Of a stretch of DNA of 19,275 nucleotides, positions 1 through 7,904 are shown one piece after another (position 1 is the first letter of the stretch; each line of letters starts with the position of its first letter). This DNA comes from Rodentolepis nana (lineage: Eukaryota > Platyhelminthes > Cestoda > Cyclophyllidea > Hymenolepididae), in assembly GCA_900617975.1 (NCBI GenBank), contig UZAE01013776.1, positions 1 to 19,275 on the forward strand, given 5' to 3'. The translations under genes were made by a program, and so were the position numbers. A model generated the notes under the pieces. The model did not search any database. It saw only the letters and a program-made list of their open reading frames with translations, and was not told the DNA's origin.

Positions 1-534
1 TAGCATGTCTTCAATTTCCTTTCCAGCTATGTTTGTATCCTTGTAGCCCCATCTGGTGGAGTGGGCGTTGAAGTCTCCTAGTACTATAGTTTTGTGTGAG
101 ATGTTCAGAAAGTCAAAGTTTGGACAATTCTGGGGTGGATTATAGCCTGCATATATCTTGAAGTGGTTTTGACATTTCCAAACATTTAATCTGATTATTT
201 CACATAGGTCTTGTGTCGAGCCCATATTCTTGATTAGGTCGTAGTGTGAGGTGAGGCCTTCTTTTACTCCAGTTAGAATTCCACTTGCAACTTGCCGGTA
301 TTTAGGTAGAAGGTACAGGGTGTAACCTGGGAATTGATAGTACTTCAGTTTGTCATCCGAAATGTTAGCTTCCATAATTGTGAAAATGTCTACATCATAG
401 GTTTGTAGTATTTTCTGTACTTGGATCTTTTTGTCCGGAGACATTCCTCCAGCATTCCACTGGAGGATCTGAAGACGGGGTGATTCGCCCTGACGAGGGC
501 GATTTTTCTTATAGACTTTTTTAAAGCTAATCAT
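1..534 (-). CDS. APE-type endonuclease domain of LINE ORF (partial, C-terminus off window)
   Basis: An uninterrupted 178-codon frame starts at ATG 534 and continues past base 1 with no stop. This is the N-terminal part of a LINE polyprotein (endonuclease then reverse transcriptase) that nicks the target DNA. Apurinic-endonuclease landmarks are visible in order: WNAGG (Asn27), IMEAN (Glu55, the metal-binding Glu position), YNPP (Tyr131) and GDFNAH (Asp154, Asn156), with the hydrophobic spacing usual for this fold. The remaining catalytic SDH motif should lie just outside the window. A short basic N-terminus (about 20 residues, many Lys/Arg) precedes the domain. The LQWNAGG...MEAN style is, from memory, common in Jockey-like elements of arthropods and worms; that placement is inference. 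Start chosen because it is the only ATG between the ribozyme and the domain in this frame. Confidence 0.88.
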   Translation of the reverse strand, partial: MISFKKVYKKNRPRQGESPRLQILQWNAGGMSPDKKIQVQKILQTYDVDIFTIMEANISDDKLKYYQFPGYTLYLLPKYRQVASGILTGVKEGLTSHYDLIKNMGSTQDLCEIIRLNVWKCQNHFKIYAGYNPPQNCPNFDFLNISHKTIVLGDFNAHSTRWGYKDTNIAGKEIEDML

Positions 535-565
535 AATTAATCGAAGTCAAAAACGAATGCCGAGT

Positions 566-638
566 GATAGACTTTTTTGCCGTAAGAAAATACGTTGTCC
601 AGGGTGCACCACGTGGAGGTAAGTCTATCGCGCACCCT
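566..638 (-). ncRNA. HDV-like self-cleaving ribozyme at the LINE 5' end
   Basis: On the minus strand from 638: P1 AGGGUGC pairs with GCACCCU (7 of 7 bp), J1/2 is GC, P2 GAUAGACUU pairs with AAGUCUAUC at 574-566, P3 is ACC/GGU closing the loop UCCACGU, the joining strand is GGACAAC, P4 is a short hairpin CGUA/UACG, and the catalytic strand is GGCAAA. The UCC in L3 and the GG after P1 would form P1.1. The C of GGC takes the place of the catalytic cytosine of the HDV fold. The joining strand has GGA instead of the GGG of the short elements, and the first base is A rather than G. Cleavage would release an RNA whose 5' end is base 638. Such ribozymes are known at 5' ends of R2 and RTE-type elements. 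Confidence 0.85.
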
Positions 639-3600
639 GCTTGAATGAGGTTAAATGTTTAACTTTTTGTTCTTTACTTCGAACTTTGTGAAATTTGAGC
701 AAAATTGGAGTTTGCACCAAAATTCAGAATTTGCTTAACAAGATCCGCGCCTCTCTCCAGCCACCCCCCCCCTCCCCTCCCCTCCCCCCTTCACCCCCTG
801 TTTGAACTTGCCCAATTAACCGATGCATTTTACCTCACATCCGCCCCATTTACTTAAATAAACAACTTAAGTTTGAAGGGAGGGGGGGCTAAGGTTAAAA
901 TTTCACTTGCATTAACTTCGAGGTAAATGTTAGCTGACAAGGTAAAGGGTCCGACTTCTTTCAGAAATCTCAAAAGCTTAATAACCGGGGCTAGAAATCG
1001 CGAATAACTGCTCAATGCTTTAAACTTGAAGAGTTCTAGATGTGCCCAGTTCTTCTGTCATCGCATAAAAGGGTGCTTAAGCGTAACGAAGTCGCTTTTA
1101 AGGAGATGGAAAATGCGGACACAGTACTATTTTGCATAAATGCACTGGCATACAGACATAAACCACGTATCGCCGAAATATAAAAAAGGTGATAATTTTT
1201 TACCACCATGATCTTATTGCAATTATACTTATGGCAAGATGTAAGTATAGTACAATTTGAGGTGAAAAAAAATTATAATTTACAGTTGGCATATGAGTTT
1301 TCAGCCCTGTGTACCTGATTAGAGCTATTAAATGCATGGCCAACTCTTTGTCATTGAAACTACTGGCTTGGAATTTAAAGTACTCTTTTGTTTAAGTGGG
1401 CAAATTAAATCGCCAGTAAATAGGGAGGCACATAAGGGTTAAACAGCCATCAACTTTAATTATCATCAAAAGGACAGAGGCACTTGACAATATCTACTTT
1501 AGTAAAGCCAAATTTCACCATGACCAGTTTAAAAGCCCATACAAAGCGAAATGCTAAAATCAATACCAATTAATGACAAGAAATGGATGTCCAAACTTTC
1601 TCCGAGCTATATGGAACAGAAAGTAAATGATCACAAATCCCAATCAACTGTTTTTTAATAAAGTTAATAAACACATTGCACCAGTCTGACAATCCTAAGC
1701 ACTAATTTTAGATGTCCGCTTTGAGGAAGAAGACAGGCTGGAGAGTATTTGTTGTGTACCTCGGGTACCTTGCCGAGTTAACTCATTGCAAACCTTCATC
1801 ATTAGTCTCAAAAAAAAGAGAAAATCATCTAACTTAATGTTAGAGAATAGGAGCTGGCACATTAGTTAAACGGTCAATTAATTACTTTTGCTAATTTTAG
1901 GCCAGGAATGATCAGAATTTGGGAATTTTTTTATTCCCCTGTCTTTTGTCATTTGAATTCCAAATGACTATAACTACCATAACTAGATACCAAAAAATAA
2001 CAATATTTTTTTTTGATACAACGGGATTAAATAAGTGAAGTAAAAAACCCTCACCGTTCAGGCAAAAAACGCCCCAGTTAATTTGCATAATACAAGAGCA
2101 ATTTCAAGTGGGCGGTTACCACCCTTTCAAGTGTCAAAGCAGAGCACAGAACAAAATACTCACCACTAAAGTAGTTGCCTTAAATAATGCAGAACAAAAT
2201 TATTACCTAATGCTGGTGAGCAGGTTTACCTAGGTCCCACCAAATAAGTAACATGTGTTTCTTTTTTTGCCAATACGTTTTTGTCGTAGGTTACAAAAAG
2301 GAGGAACAAAGAATTGCGTTTTCGTTTGCCAGGAGAGTAAGAGAACCTGGAATACATTTTACCCAAAAAATTTGAATACATTACAACAAGTAAATGAAAG
2401 GCAGACGTCGTCCACGCCGTCTAGCCACACTAAGACCATTACAACAAAATGGAAAAAAGAAGCTCTTTAAGGCGTAAATGAATGACGACTGTTAGTAATT
2501 CACTATGAAGATATTCAGCTCCTTAAATGAGCAAGAAGGTTCCATTTTATAACGCATAACCAAAATGCCATGAAATATCACAAACCCAAATAGCGCAGAA
2601 TTGACCTGGAAAATGGATATGCATTTAAAGTCCAGTGTGCGCTTTGAGAAATCGTAGTAAACCACATACCAACCGACCAAATCAACAAAATGTTTCATTA
2701 ATTGCAAACTATTTCCCTCTGTCAAAAGCAGCCAAACCCTTTTTTATTGTACGCTTTTTCCTCGTCAAGCAAATCCGTGGAAACCAGTTTCTTTTTTACT
2801 CTTCGCATGAAACAACTTCACAAAACAGGTAACAATTGGCAAAGCAAAAATGTTTGCTCCCTTTCGGAGCAACGGAGAGAAAAATCAAACAGTAGCGCAG
2901 TAACGCTATTATTCACCTTCCAAGTCTAAGAGACTAGGAGACACGTCTTAGTGACGAGAGACAGATATCATAAAGAAAATTTCTCCTGCCCACTGTTGAT
3001 ATATCTCAAGCTATGGTCGTTTCCAAAAGCAAATCACAAAGATCACAACTAATTGGAAATATTCTCCATAACTTCAAACTTAAAATATCGAGTAAAATTA
3101 TGGAAATCCTTAGCGGAAAGCGTGTTTTTCCTGGGGGAAGGAGAAATGAAAATGAGAATCAATAATGGTGACATTTTAATCAACTGTATAACCAGCAGGC
3201 ACGCGTTGTTGATTAAGCAACCAAGTCAACAATTTGACAGTAATGGGCTTTCTCGCTATATAACTGTTACCACAATCTAGAATTATCCAACTCCATCGAA
3301 AGTTGACTAACACCATAAAAAATATCCTAAATTAAAGCCAATAAAAATAATAATAATAGTTAATCAGCCTAAGTCATAACCACGTTTGGATTAAAATGTA
3401 AGCAAATAAAATCCAACATGTAGAGGCATGAAATGCATAGCCATTATTCGCAGCAAAAAATTTGATTCATTCTAAAATTAGAAAAGGAATTACAGACAAA
3501 TTGGTAGAAAGGATAGGATTATGCTATTTCGTATAACATATCCTTCAAATGTGCTTGAGGTGACTGCAAGTGGTATTGAAAAATTTCGATGCAAGCTTTC

Positions 3601-4069
3601 ATAATAAAGACCGATTACGCGATCATATTGGCTCAAATTCCAGAAATCGATTCATTATAACACATGGATTAACCGCAGAATGATCGAAAAGTATCTCATA
3701 CTATATTTACATCAGAGAGAGTGTGTGTGTGTGTAATTATTTCAATTTAATGGAATACAAGAAGAGCATAACTTACACGAGATTCTATTTTAAATGCTAC
3801 TTACACGTAAATATTTAGAAACAATTTCTTAAATCGCCAAAATGGTCATTATGGAATCAATCGTCAAGATTTTAACATAAATACTTCGAAGATCAAATCT
3901 TTTAAACGGTTCACACAAATCGATTACCAAAATGGCACAGTTAGGGAAGGTGGCTAACATCAAAGATGAGTAACTATATTCTAGCTTCAAAACTTGGACC
4001 ACCTAATATCCTGATGTGGCCTCAAGGTTGCTTGGGAGGTCAGCAAGCGTCAATTTATAATTGAGATGA
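639..4069. other. no recognisable gene; AT-rich, low-complexity patches
   Basis: I see no homology-bearing reading frame on either strand. The open frames around 2255-2470, 2635-2929 and 3053-3280 are short, overlap one another and show no family resemblance. The stretch holds a C-rich pyrimidine tract near 762-790, a G-run near 880, and a small (GA)n(GT)n microsatellite at 3715-3734. Distant regulatory DNA or old unrecognised transposon debris is possible. Confidence 0.5.
3715..3734. repeat. (GA)n(GT)n microsatellite
   Basis: Three GA units run directly into seven GT units. Confidence 0.9.
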
Positions 4070-4390
4070 GGGGGTGTACGATGGACTTACCTCCACGTGG
4101 CGCACCCTGGGTAACGTATACTCATACGCCAAAAAAAGTCTATTAACCGGCAGTTGACTTCTGAATTCGAACTGCCATGATCCCACTGTATGTCATACTC
4201 GACTACTTTTACAGTACTCACCTCACCTTTTTTCTACCTTTCTACCTTCGTCTTTGAAACACTCTTCTGTTTCCTCCCCCCCCCCTCTCGACTTTCTTTC
4301 ACTTTGATGTTCCTTCCCCTCTGTGAAGCGCGAAGTCAACTAAAGGGCTAATGATAACCATCAAAACGCCTGCCATTTGATATAAATAAA
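4070..4390 (+). mobile_element. SINE-like element, copy B (full length)
   Basis: A 321-bp unit running from a G-rich 5' end to a (AAAT)n-type tail. A 12-bp target-site duplication, taattgagatga, flanks it at 4058-4069 and 4391-4402, which fixes both ends. The head matches the LINE leader and the HDV-like ribozyme, the body has pyrimidine-rich stretches, and the 3' end carries the family's GAAG.C.GAAGTCAACTAAAGGG block. It encodes nothing convincing, so it must be moved in trans. This copy has one extra G at the 5' end. The body from 4128 on is repeated exactly at 5602. Confidence 0.92.
4071..4144 (+). ncRNA. HDV-like ribozyme, copy B (partly decayed)
   Basis: P1 GGGGUGU/GCACCCU, P2 GAUGGACUU/AAGUCUAUU (with wobble pairs), L3 UCCACGU and P4 GUAU-ACUC-AUAC are kept. 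Three core changes are visible: P3 becomes ACC/GGC, the joining strand is GGGUAAC, and the catalytic strand reads GCC instead of GGC. It is probably slow or inactive. Confidence 0.8.
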
Positions 4391-4552
4391 TAATTGAGAT
4401 GAATAAAAACCACTTACGTTGGTCATATAAAGATCGCCACTTCGATGTGTCACCCCTTTGTGTACAAATAATAACTTTCTAAGCTGGGGTGTGCGATAGA
4501 CTTACCTCCACGTGGTGCACCCTGGGCAACGTATACTCATACGGCAAAAAAG
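4128..4552. repeat. 425-bp exact duplicate of 5602-6026, ending at a gap
   Basis: Every base from 4128 to 4552 is identical to 5602-6026 (offset 1474). The match includes unique flanking DNA between two short elements, not only repeat sequence. The left copy ends one base before the N at 4554, and the right copy starts directly after the N at 5601. This is the pattern left when overlapping contigs are placed as separate pieces of a scaffold. Confidence 0.95.
4486..4552 (+). mobile_element. head of SINE-like copy C, duplicated fragment
   Basis: This is the first 67 nt of the element that is complete at 5960-6261, with identical left flank. It stops at the N at 4554. It should not be counted as an independent insertion. 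Confidence 0.9.
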
Positions 4553-4553
4553 A

Positions 4554-4554
4554 N
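4554..4554. other. single-N scaffold gap
   Basis: A lone N interrupts a short element. The sequence after it (from 4555) is not the continuation of the element, so real sequence is missing or mis-joined here. Confidence 0.85.
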
Positions 4555-4770
4555 GATAGTCTTTCATTTGCACTTGCTGAATGGTAAGACAGTACTTTTA
4601 TTAACAACTTTAATTTTTTTTAGGATTTATTAATCTTTATTTGTTCATTATTATATGTCAAGAGTTATGCTTTTTACTGCTCCCAAAGTTTATAGGAGAA
4701 CTGAATTTAATAGCTTCCTCAAATTACGGAGAGTAAGTATTCAATTATCTCTTAAAGGCAATTTATTTTG

Positions 4771-4867
4771 TCATTTTGATGGTCCTCCTCCTCTCTGTGA
4801 AGCCCGAAGTCAGCTAAAGGGCTAGTGATAACTATCAAAACGCCTTCCATTTGAAATAAATAAATAT
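4771..4867 (+). mobile_element. SINE-like element, 3' fragment (copy F)
   Basis: About 97 bp of the family's 3' end: the CTGTGAAGCCCGAAGTC block, GGGCTAGTGATAACTATC, then CCATTTGAAATAAATAAAT. The head and body are missing, as expected of 5'-truncated target-primed insertion. No clear target-site duplication is seen. Confidence 0.85.
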
Positions 4868-5203
4868 TAGAGCAGACAAATGAAATTCTTTCCCTAAAAA
4901 TTCGAATTTCATGGTTTCTTCGTGCACAGGTGATCACAATTAATGATCCACCGTGTTACTTCAACTTACTTTTTCCTATTAATCATAAGGAATAAGTTGG
5001 TTGATTGAAGGGGCTTCATAATTTTTTTCTAAAGTTTTAATCTCAATTACCCATAACATTTTCCATCTTTTTTTCTGTCCTACTAAGTTTACTCATCCAC
5101 TTAATTCTTCTCTGTTTTTTGAGATTTATATTTTTGTAAAAAAAAACCCGGACTAAATTCGGTAGGTTAAAGCTTATTTTTCCATATTGTTATTTTGACC
5201 CTC
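4868..5203. other. no gene seen
   Basis: AT-rich sequence between two short elements, with T- and A-rich runs and no supported reading frame. The last 13 bases (5191-5203) are the left target-site duplication of the next element. Confidence 0.5.
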
Positions 5204-5275
5204 GGGGTGTGCGATAGATTTACCTCCACGTGGTTCACCCTGGGCAACGTATACTCATACGGCAAAAAGTCTATT
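5204..5275 (+). ncRNA. HDV-like ribozyme, copy D
   Basis: P1 GGGGUGU pairs with UCACCCU (6 bp; the last pair is lost by G to U), P2 is GAUAGAUUU/AAGUCUAUU, P3 ACC/GGU, L3 UCCACGU, joining strand GGGCAAC, P4 CGUAU/AUACG, catalytic strand GGCAAA. The core nucleotides are all present, so it may still be active. Confidence 0.87.
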
Positions 5276-5521
5276 AACTGGCAGTTGACCTCTGACTTCA
5301 AACTTCCATAACCCCACTGCATGTCATATTCGACCCCTTCCACAGTACTCATCTAGCCTTTTCTCTGCCTTTGTGTCTGTCTGTTACATCTGTGAATCGC
5401 TCTTCTTTCCCCCTGTCGAATTTTTCTCACTTTAATATTCCTCCCTTCTGTGAAGCCCGAAGTCAACTAAAGGGCTAATGATAACTATCCTAAAGCCTGC
5501 CATTTGAAATAAATAAATAAA
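5204..5521 (+). mobile_element. SINE-like element, copy D (full length)
   Basis: A 318-bp unit with a perfect 13-bp target-site duplication, tattttgaccctc, at 5191-5203 and 5522-5534. The duplication places the 5' end exactly at the first G of GGGGTGTGCG, which is also the predicted ribozyme cleavage site. The tail is AAAT repeated. This is the cleanest insertion in the window. Confidence 0.95.
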
Positions 5522-5600
5522 TATTTTGACCCTCACATTTGGTGTTGAATCATAAAAACATGAAACATGCTGAGATGAATTCTCAAGCAACTCGTGAATA
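5328..5600. repeat. 273-bp exact duplicate of 8641-8913, ending at a gap
   Basis: The segment is identical to 8641-8913 (offset 3313), including about 80 bp of single-copy flank after the tail of copy D. It ends at the N at 5601, and its twin begins right after the N at 8640. It has the same artefact signature as the 425-bp pair. Confidence 0.95.
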
Positions 5601-5601
5601 N
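5601..5601. other. single-N scaffold gap
   Basis: Left of it is unique DNA that continues intact at 8914. Right of it is the interior of a short element whose real left part is at 4070-4127. Confidence 0.85.
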
Positions 5602-5864
5602 GCCAAAAAAAGTCTATTAACCGGCAGTTGACTTCTGAATTCGAACTGCCATGATCCCACTGTATGTCATACTCGACTACTTTTACAGTACTCACCTCAC
5701 CTTTTTTCTACCTTTCTACCTTCGTCTTTGAAACACTCTTCTGTTTCCTCCCCCCCCCCTCTCGACTTTCTTTCACTTTGATGTTCCTTCCCCTCTGTGA
5801 AGCGCGAAGTCAACTAAAGGGCTAATGATAACCATCAAAACGCCTGCCATTTGATATAAATAAA
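5602..5864 (+). mobile_element. body of SINE-like copy B, duplicated fragment
   Basis: It is identical to 4128-4390, beginning in the middle of the ribozyme head directly after an N. It is most likely the same locus as copy B, not a new insertion. Confidence 0.88.
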
Positions 5865-5959
5865 TAATTGAGATGAATAAAAACCACTTACGTTGGTCAT
5901 ATAAAGATCGCCACTTCGATGTGTCACCCCTTTGTGTACAAATAATAACTTTCTAAGCT

Positions 5960-6032
5960 GGGGTGTGCGATAGACTTACCTCCACGTGGTGCACCCTGGG
6001 CAACGTATACTCATACGGCAAAAAAGTCTATT
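5960..6032 (+). ncRNA. HDV-like ribozyme, copy C (reference copy)
   Basis: This is the best-formed copy. P1 5960-5966 GGGGUGU pairs with 5991-5997 GCACCCU, with a G-U wobble at the cleavage-site pair as in the HDV fold. J1/2 is GC. P2 5969-5977 pairs with 6024-6032 (9 bp). P3 5978-5980/5988-5990 is ACC/GGU. L3 is UCCACGU, whose CC can pair with the GG at 5998-5999 to form P1.1. The joining strand 5998-6004 is GGGCAAC. P4 is GUAU-ACUC-AUAC, extended by the C6004-G6017 pair. The catalytic strand is G6017 G6018 C6019 A A A, with C6019 as the predicted general-acid cytosine. Cleavage is expected between 5959 and 5960. Confidence 0.9.
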
Positions 6033-6261
6033 AACCGGCAGTTGACTTCAGACTCCAAACTCGACTACATCAATCGTACTCACCTCACCTTTTTTTCCAA
6101 CTTTGTGTCTGTCTCTTAAACATCTTTGAAACACTCTTCTGTCCTCCCCCCATCTCGACCTTTTTCACTTTGATGTTCCTCTCCCCCCCGTGAAGTCTGA
6201 AGTCAACTAGAGGGCTAATGATAACTATCAAGATGCCTGTCATTTGATATAAATAAATAAA
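5960..6261 (+). mobile_element. SINE-like element, copy C (full length)
   Basis: A 302-bp unit from GGGGTGTGCG to the AAATAAATAAA tail. The flanks taactttctaagct (5946-5959) and taacttttcaagcc (6262-6275) match at 11 of 14 positions and are read as an ageing target-site duplication. The body has a small deletion relative to copies B and D after the AACTCGACTAC region. Confidence 0.9.
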
Positions 6262-7024
6262 TAACTTTTCAAGCCTCATAGTGTATCTTGGCAATTTAAG
6301 CATCTCGAGCACTTACTTTTCACTTTCTTCACATTCCCACCGAAATAAATGTCCAATCTTTAAGGACAACTACAGAGAATTCAATTTCAAAACACTGGGT
6401 GGGAAAAAAAACGAGTAGCTAACCGAACCACACAGCGGGTCTTTTAAATTCTTACTAGTTTTATCTGAATACTCGGGAGATTTTTGGCAGTTGAAACGCT
6501 GAAGCGCGTAGGATAAACAAATAACAGGTTGTGGTAAGAGAGACGGGGTCTGTATGATTGCCTCTCTGATTGAATTATTAAAGAGAGTATAAAATAGATT
6601 TATAAGTTGACGGTAACTACGTCTTGTGGAGAGGGCTTTAGCTATAATAAACAATTTTGTTAAGTTGACTCCAGAGTACAGAGGTTAGTTTTCAAAAAAA
6701 ATAACATTAGACAGATATATAAATGAGTTTCGGACGTTGAACAATCCAAACCATTTTTTGTTGGAAATGAACGGGACACAATTTTACAGCTCCCTCTCTT
6801 CTTGTGATTAAATACTTTTATTAAAAGACACCACGAAGCGCATGAATTGTCGCGGAAATAATACTGCCCATTCATCAATAGGCCTCTGACTTTGATTATT
6901 CAGGAGTTTTGGTAATTAGTCTAGACTGAATAAATAAATAAACTGTGTGGGGAAAAACTAACATCGTTTCGCTAGTGGGCTGATCTTGAAAAGTGCAAGC
7001 CATTTAAAATCTTGATAGCATTAC

Positions 7025-7025
<1 letters not shown>

Positions 7026-7058
<33 letters not shown>
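7026..7058. repeat. (TA)n microsatellite
   Basis: About 16 perfect TA units. Confidence 0.92.
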
Positions 7059-7059
<1 letters not shown>

Positions 7060-7242
7060 TGGATTAAATCAAGTACTTAAAGATACACTGTCCCTACTTC
7101 TACTCCTTTTATTCTCCCAGGTTGAAGTATTAATTTCATTACGTCATTGAAGTGTTCCATAAAAGATACACATTAAGTAAAGAAGTATACACGATAATAG
7201 ATGAAATTTTTAATACTCCAATCATAAAGACAAAACATAGTT

Positions 7243-7268
7243 CACACACACACACACACACACACACA
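7243..7268. repeat. (CA)n microsatellite
   Basis: Thirteen CA units. Confidence 0.92.
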
Positions 7269-7370
7269 GGAAATCCCTCGTCCAGTTATGAAGATGACGC
7301 TTTGCGTAACTTCAAACAATGGGGAAAATACCTAATAATGATAAAAGTCCCACTTAATAGACTAATGCAA

Positions 7371-7577
7371 TTAAATTCCATATTCTGATGAAAAATAAAC
7401 CTTTGGCACCACTTTTGAGAACGAGAACATTCTGGAGTCCCTCTGGGAAATCAGTATTTCGCCATTTAGCCCCAAGTAAAGACATGAACCAGCAGACAGT
7501 TTGCTAGGTGTGTGTGGACTAGCATTTATGCCGTGAACTTGAAAGTAGGCGAGGTCATTCCCCTGCACCAAAGTTGC
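7371..7577 (-). CDS. possible last exon of the NSUN4-like gene
   Basis: On the minus strand an acceptor (ctaccatag) at 7578-7579 opens a 69-codon frame that ends at TAA 7371-7373. The C-terminal part reads NGEILIS...FSKVVPKVYFSSE, which lines up loosely with the GELVIP...NFGPMYF ending known from NSUN4 proteins. Order and strand agree with the strong exon at 7905-8205. The segment just before it, around 7778-7810, contains GDFVYS followed by GTAACG, resembling the VVYST of methyltransferase motif VI. Joining that piece to this exon in phase would give VYSAT rather than VYSTC, so the nucleophilic Cys of motif VI is not seen. The assignment rests on position and weak similarity. Confidence 0.4.
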   Translation of the reverse strand, partial: ATLVQGNDLAYFQVHGINASPHTPSKLSAGSCLYLGLNGEILISQRDSRMFSFSKVVPKVYFSSEYGI

Positions 7578-7904
7578 CTATGGTAGCGCGTCCAGGCATT
7601 CATCTCTCTTTACCAAATTTAACTAGTGTGGTGAAGGGCGCGCATATAACCATCAAGCCTGAGAGATATTTTTAATAGAGAGTAATCTAAGCAAAGGTTT
7701 TAATAGGATTAGACTGCAAAGAGCAGAAATTCGAATTTTTGTTTGCATTGGGAAGCCTATTCAAATACATACGTTACACTATAGACGAAGTCACCATTTT
7801 CATCGATTATTATTATTATGCAAATTCCTCATCTTCCATCACTTCGAATTCTCCAAAATACTTGACCATAATTTCTTATTAAAATCATCAAATTGCGATC
7901 TTAC

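Larger units (their letters stand above)
1..638 (-). mobile_element. 5' part of a non-LTR retrotransposon (LINE) with ribozyme leader
   Basis: Read on the minus strand, the element begins at 638, has a 104-nt leader (638-535) and then an open endonuclease reading frame that runs off the window at base 1. The first 73 nt of the leader fold as an HDV-like ribozyme and are nearly the same as the heads of the short repeats elsewhere in the window. No ORF1 fits between the 5' end and the endonuclease ATG, so this looks like a single-ORF element or one whose first ORF has been lost. The reverse transcriptase and the 3' tail lie outside the window, so the clade (Jockey, RTE or other) cannot be settled. 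The intact frame over 178 codons suggests a young or recently active copy. Confidence 0.9.
6262..7370. other. no supported gene; two microsatellites
   Basis: The minus-strand open frames at 6370-6654 and 6660-6878 have no recognisable domain, and their codon content looks random. The stretch contains a (TA)n tract near 7026-7058 and a (CA)n tract at 7243-7268. It also contains whatever 3' UTR follows the NSUN-like frame that ends at 7371. Confidence 0.45.

Noticed and set aside
2255..2929. Several short plus and minus open frames
   Set aside because: Overlapping, low-complexity or random-looking translations with no domain; expected by chance.
4070..4144. Hammerhead ribozyme as explanation for the conserved head
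   Set aside because: The CUGAUGA and GAAA core boxes are absent, while every part of the HDV-like fold is present.
5167..5352. Antisense open frame MSTVEGVEYDMQWG..., and similar frames at 5432-5695, 6085-6312, 8434-8637, 12309-12524, 14419-14667 and 18279-18470
   Set aside because: They all fall inside copies of the short retroelement (most on the strand opposite its ribozyme) or their flanks, and break at different places in each copy.
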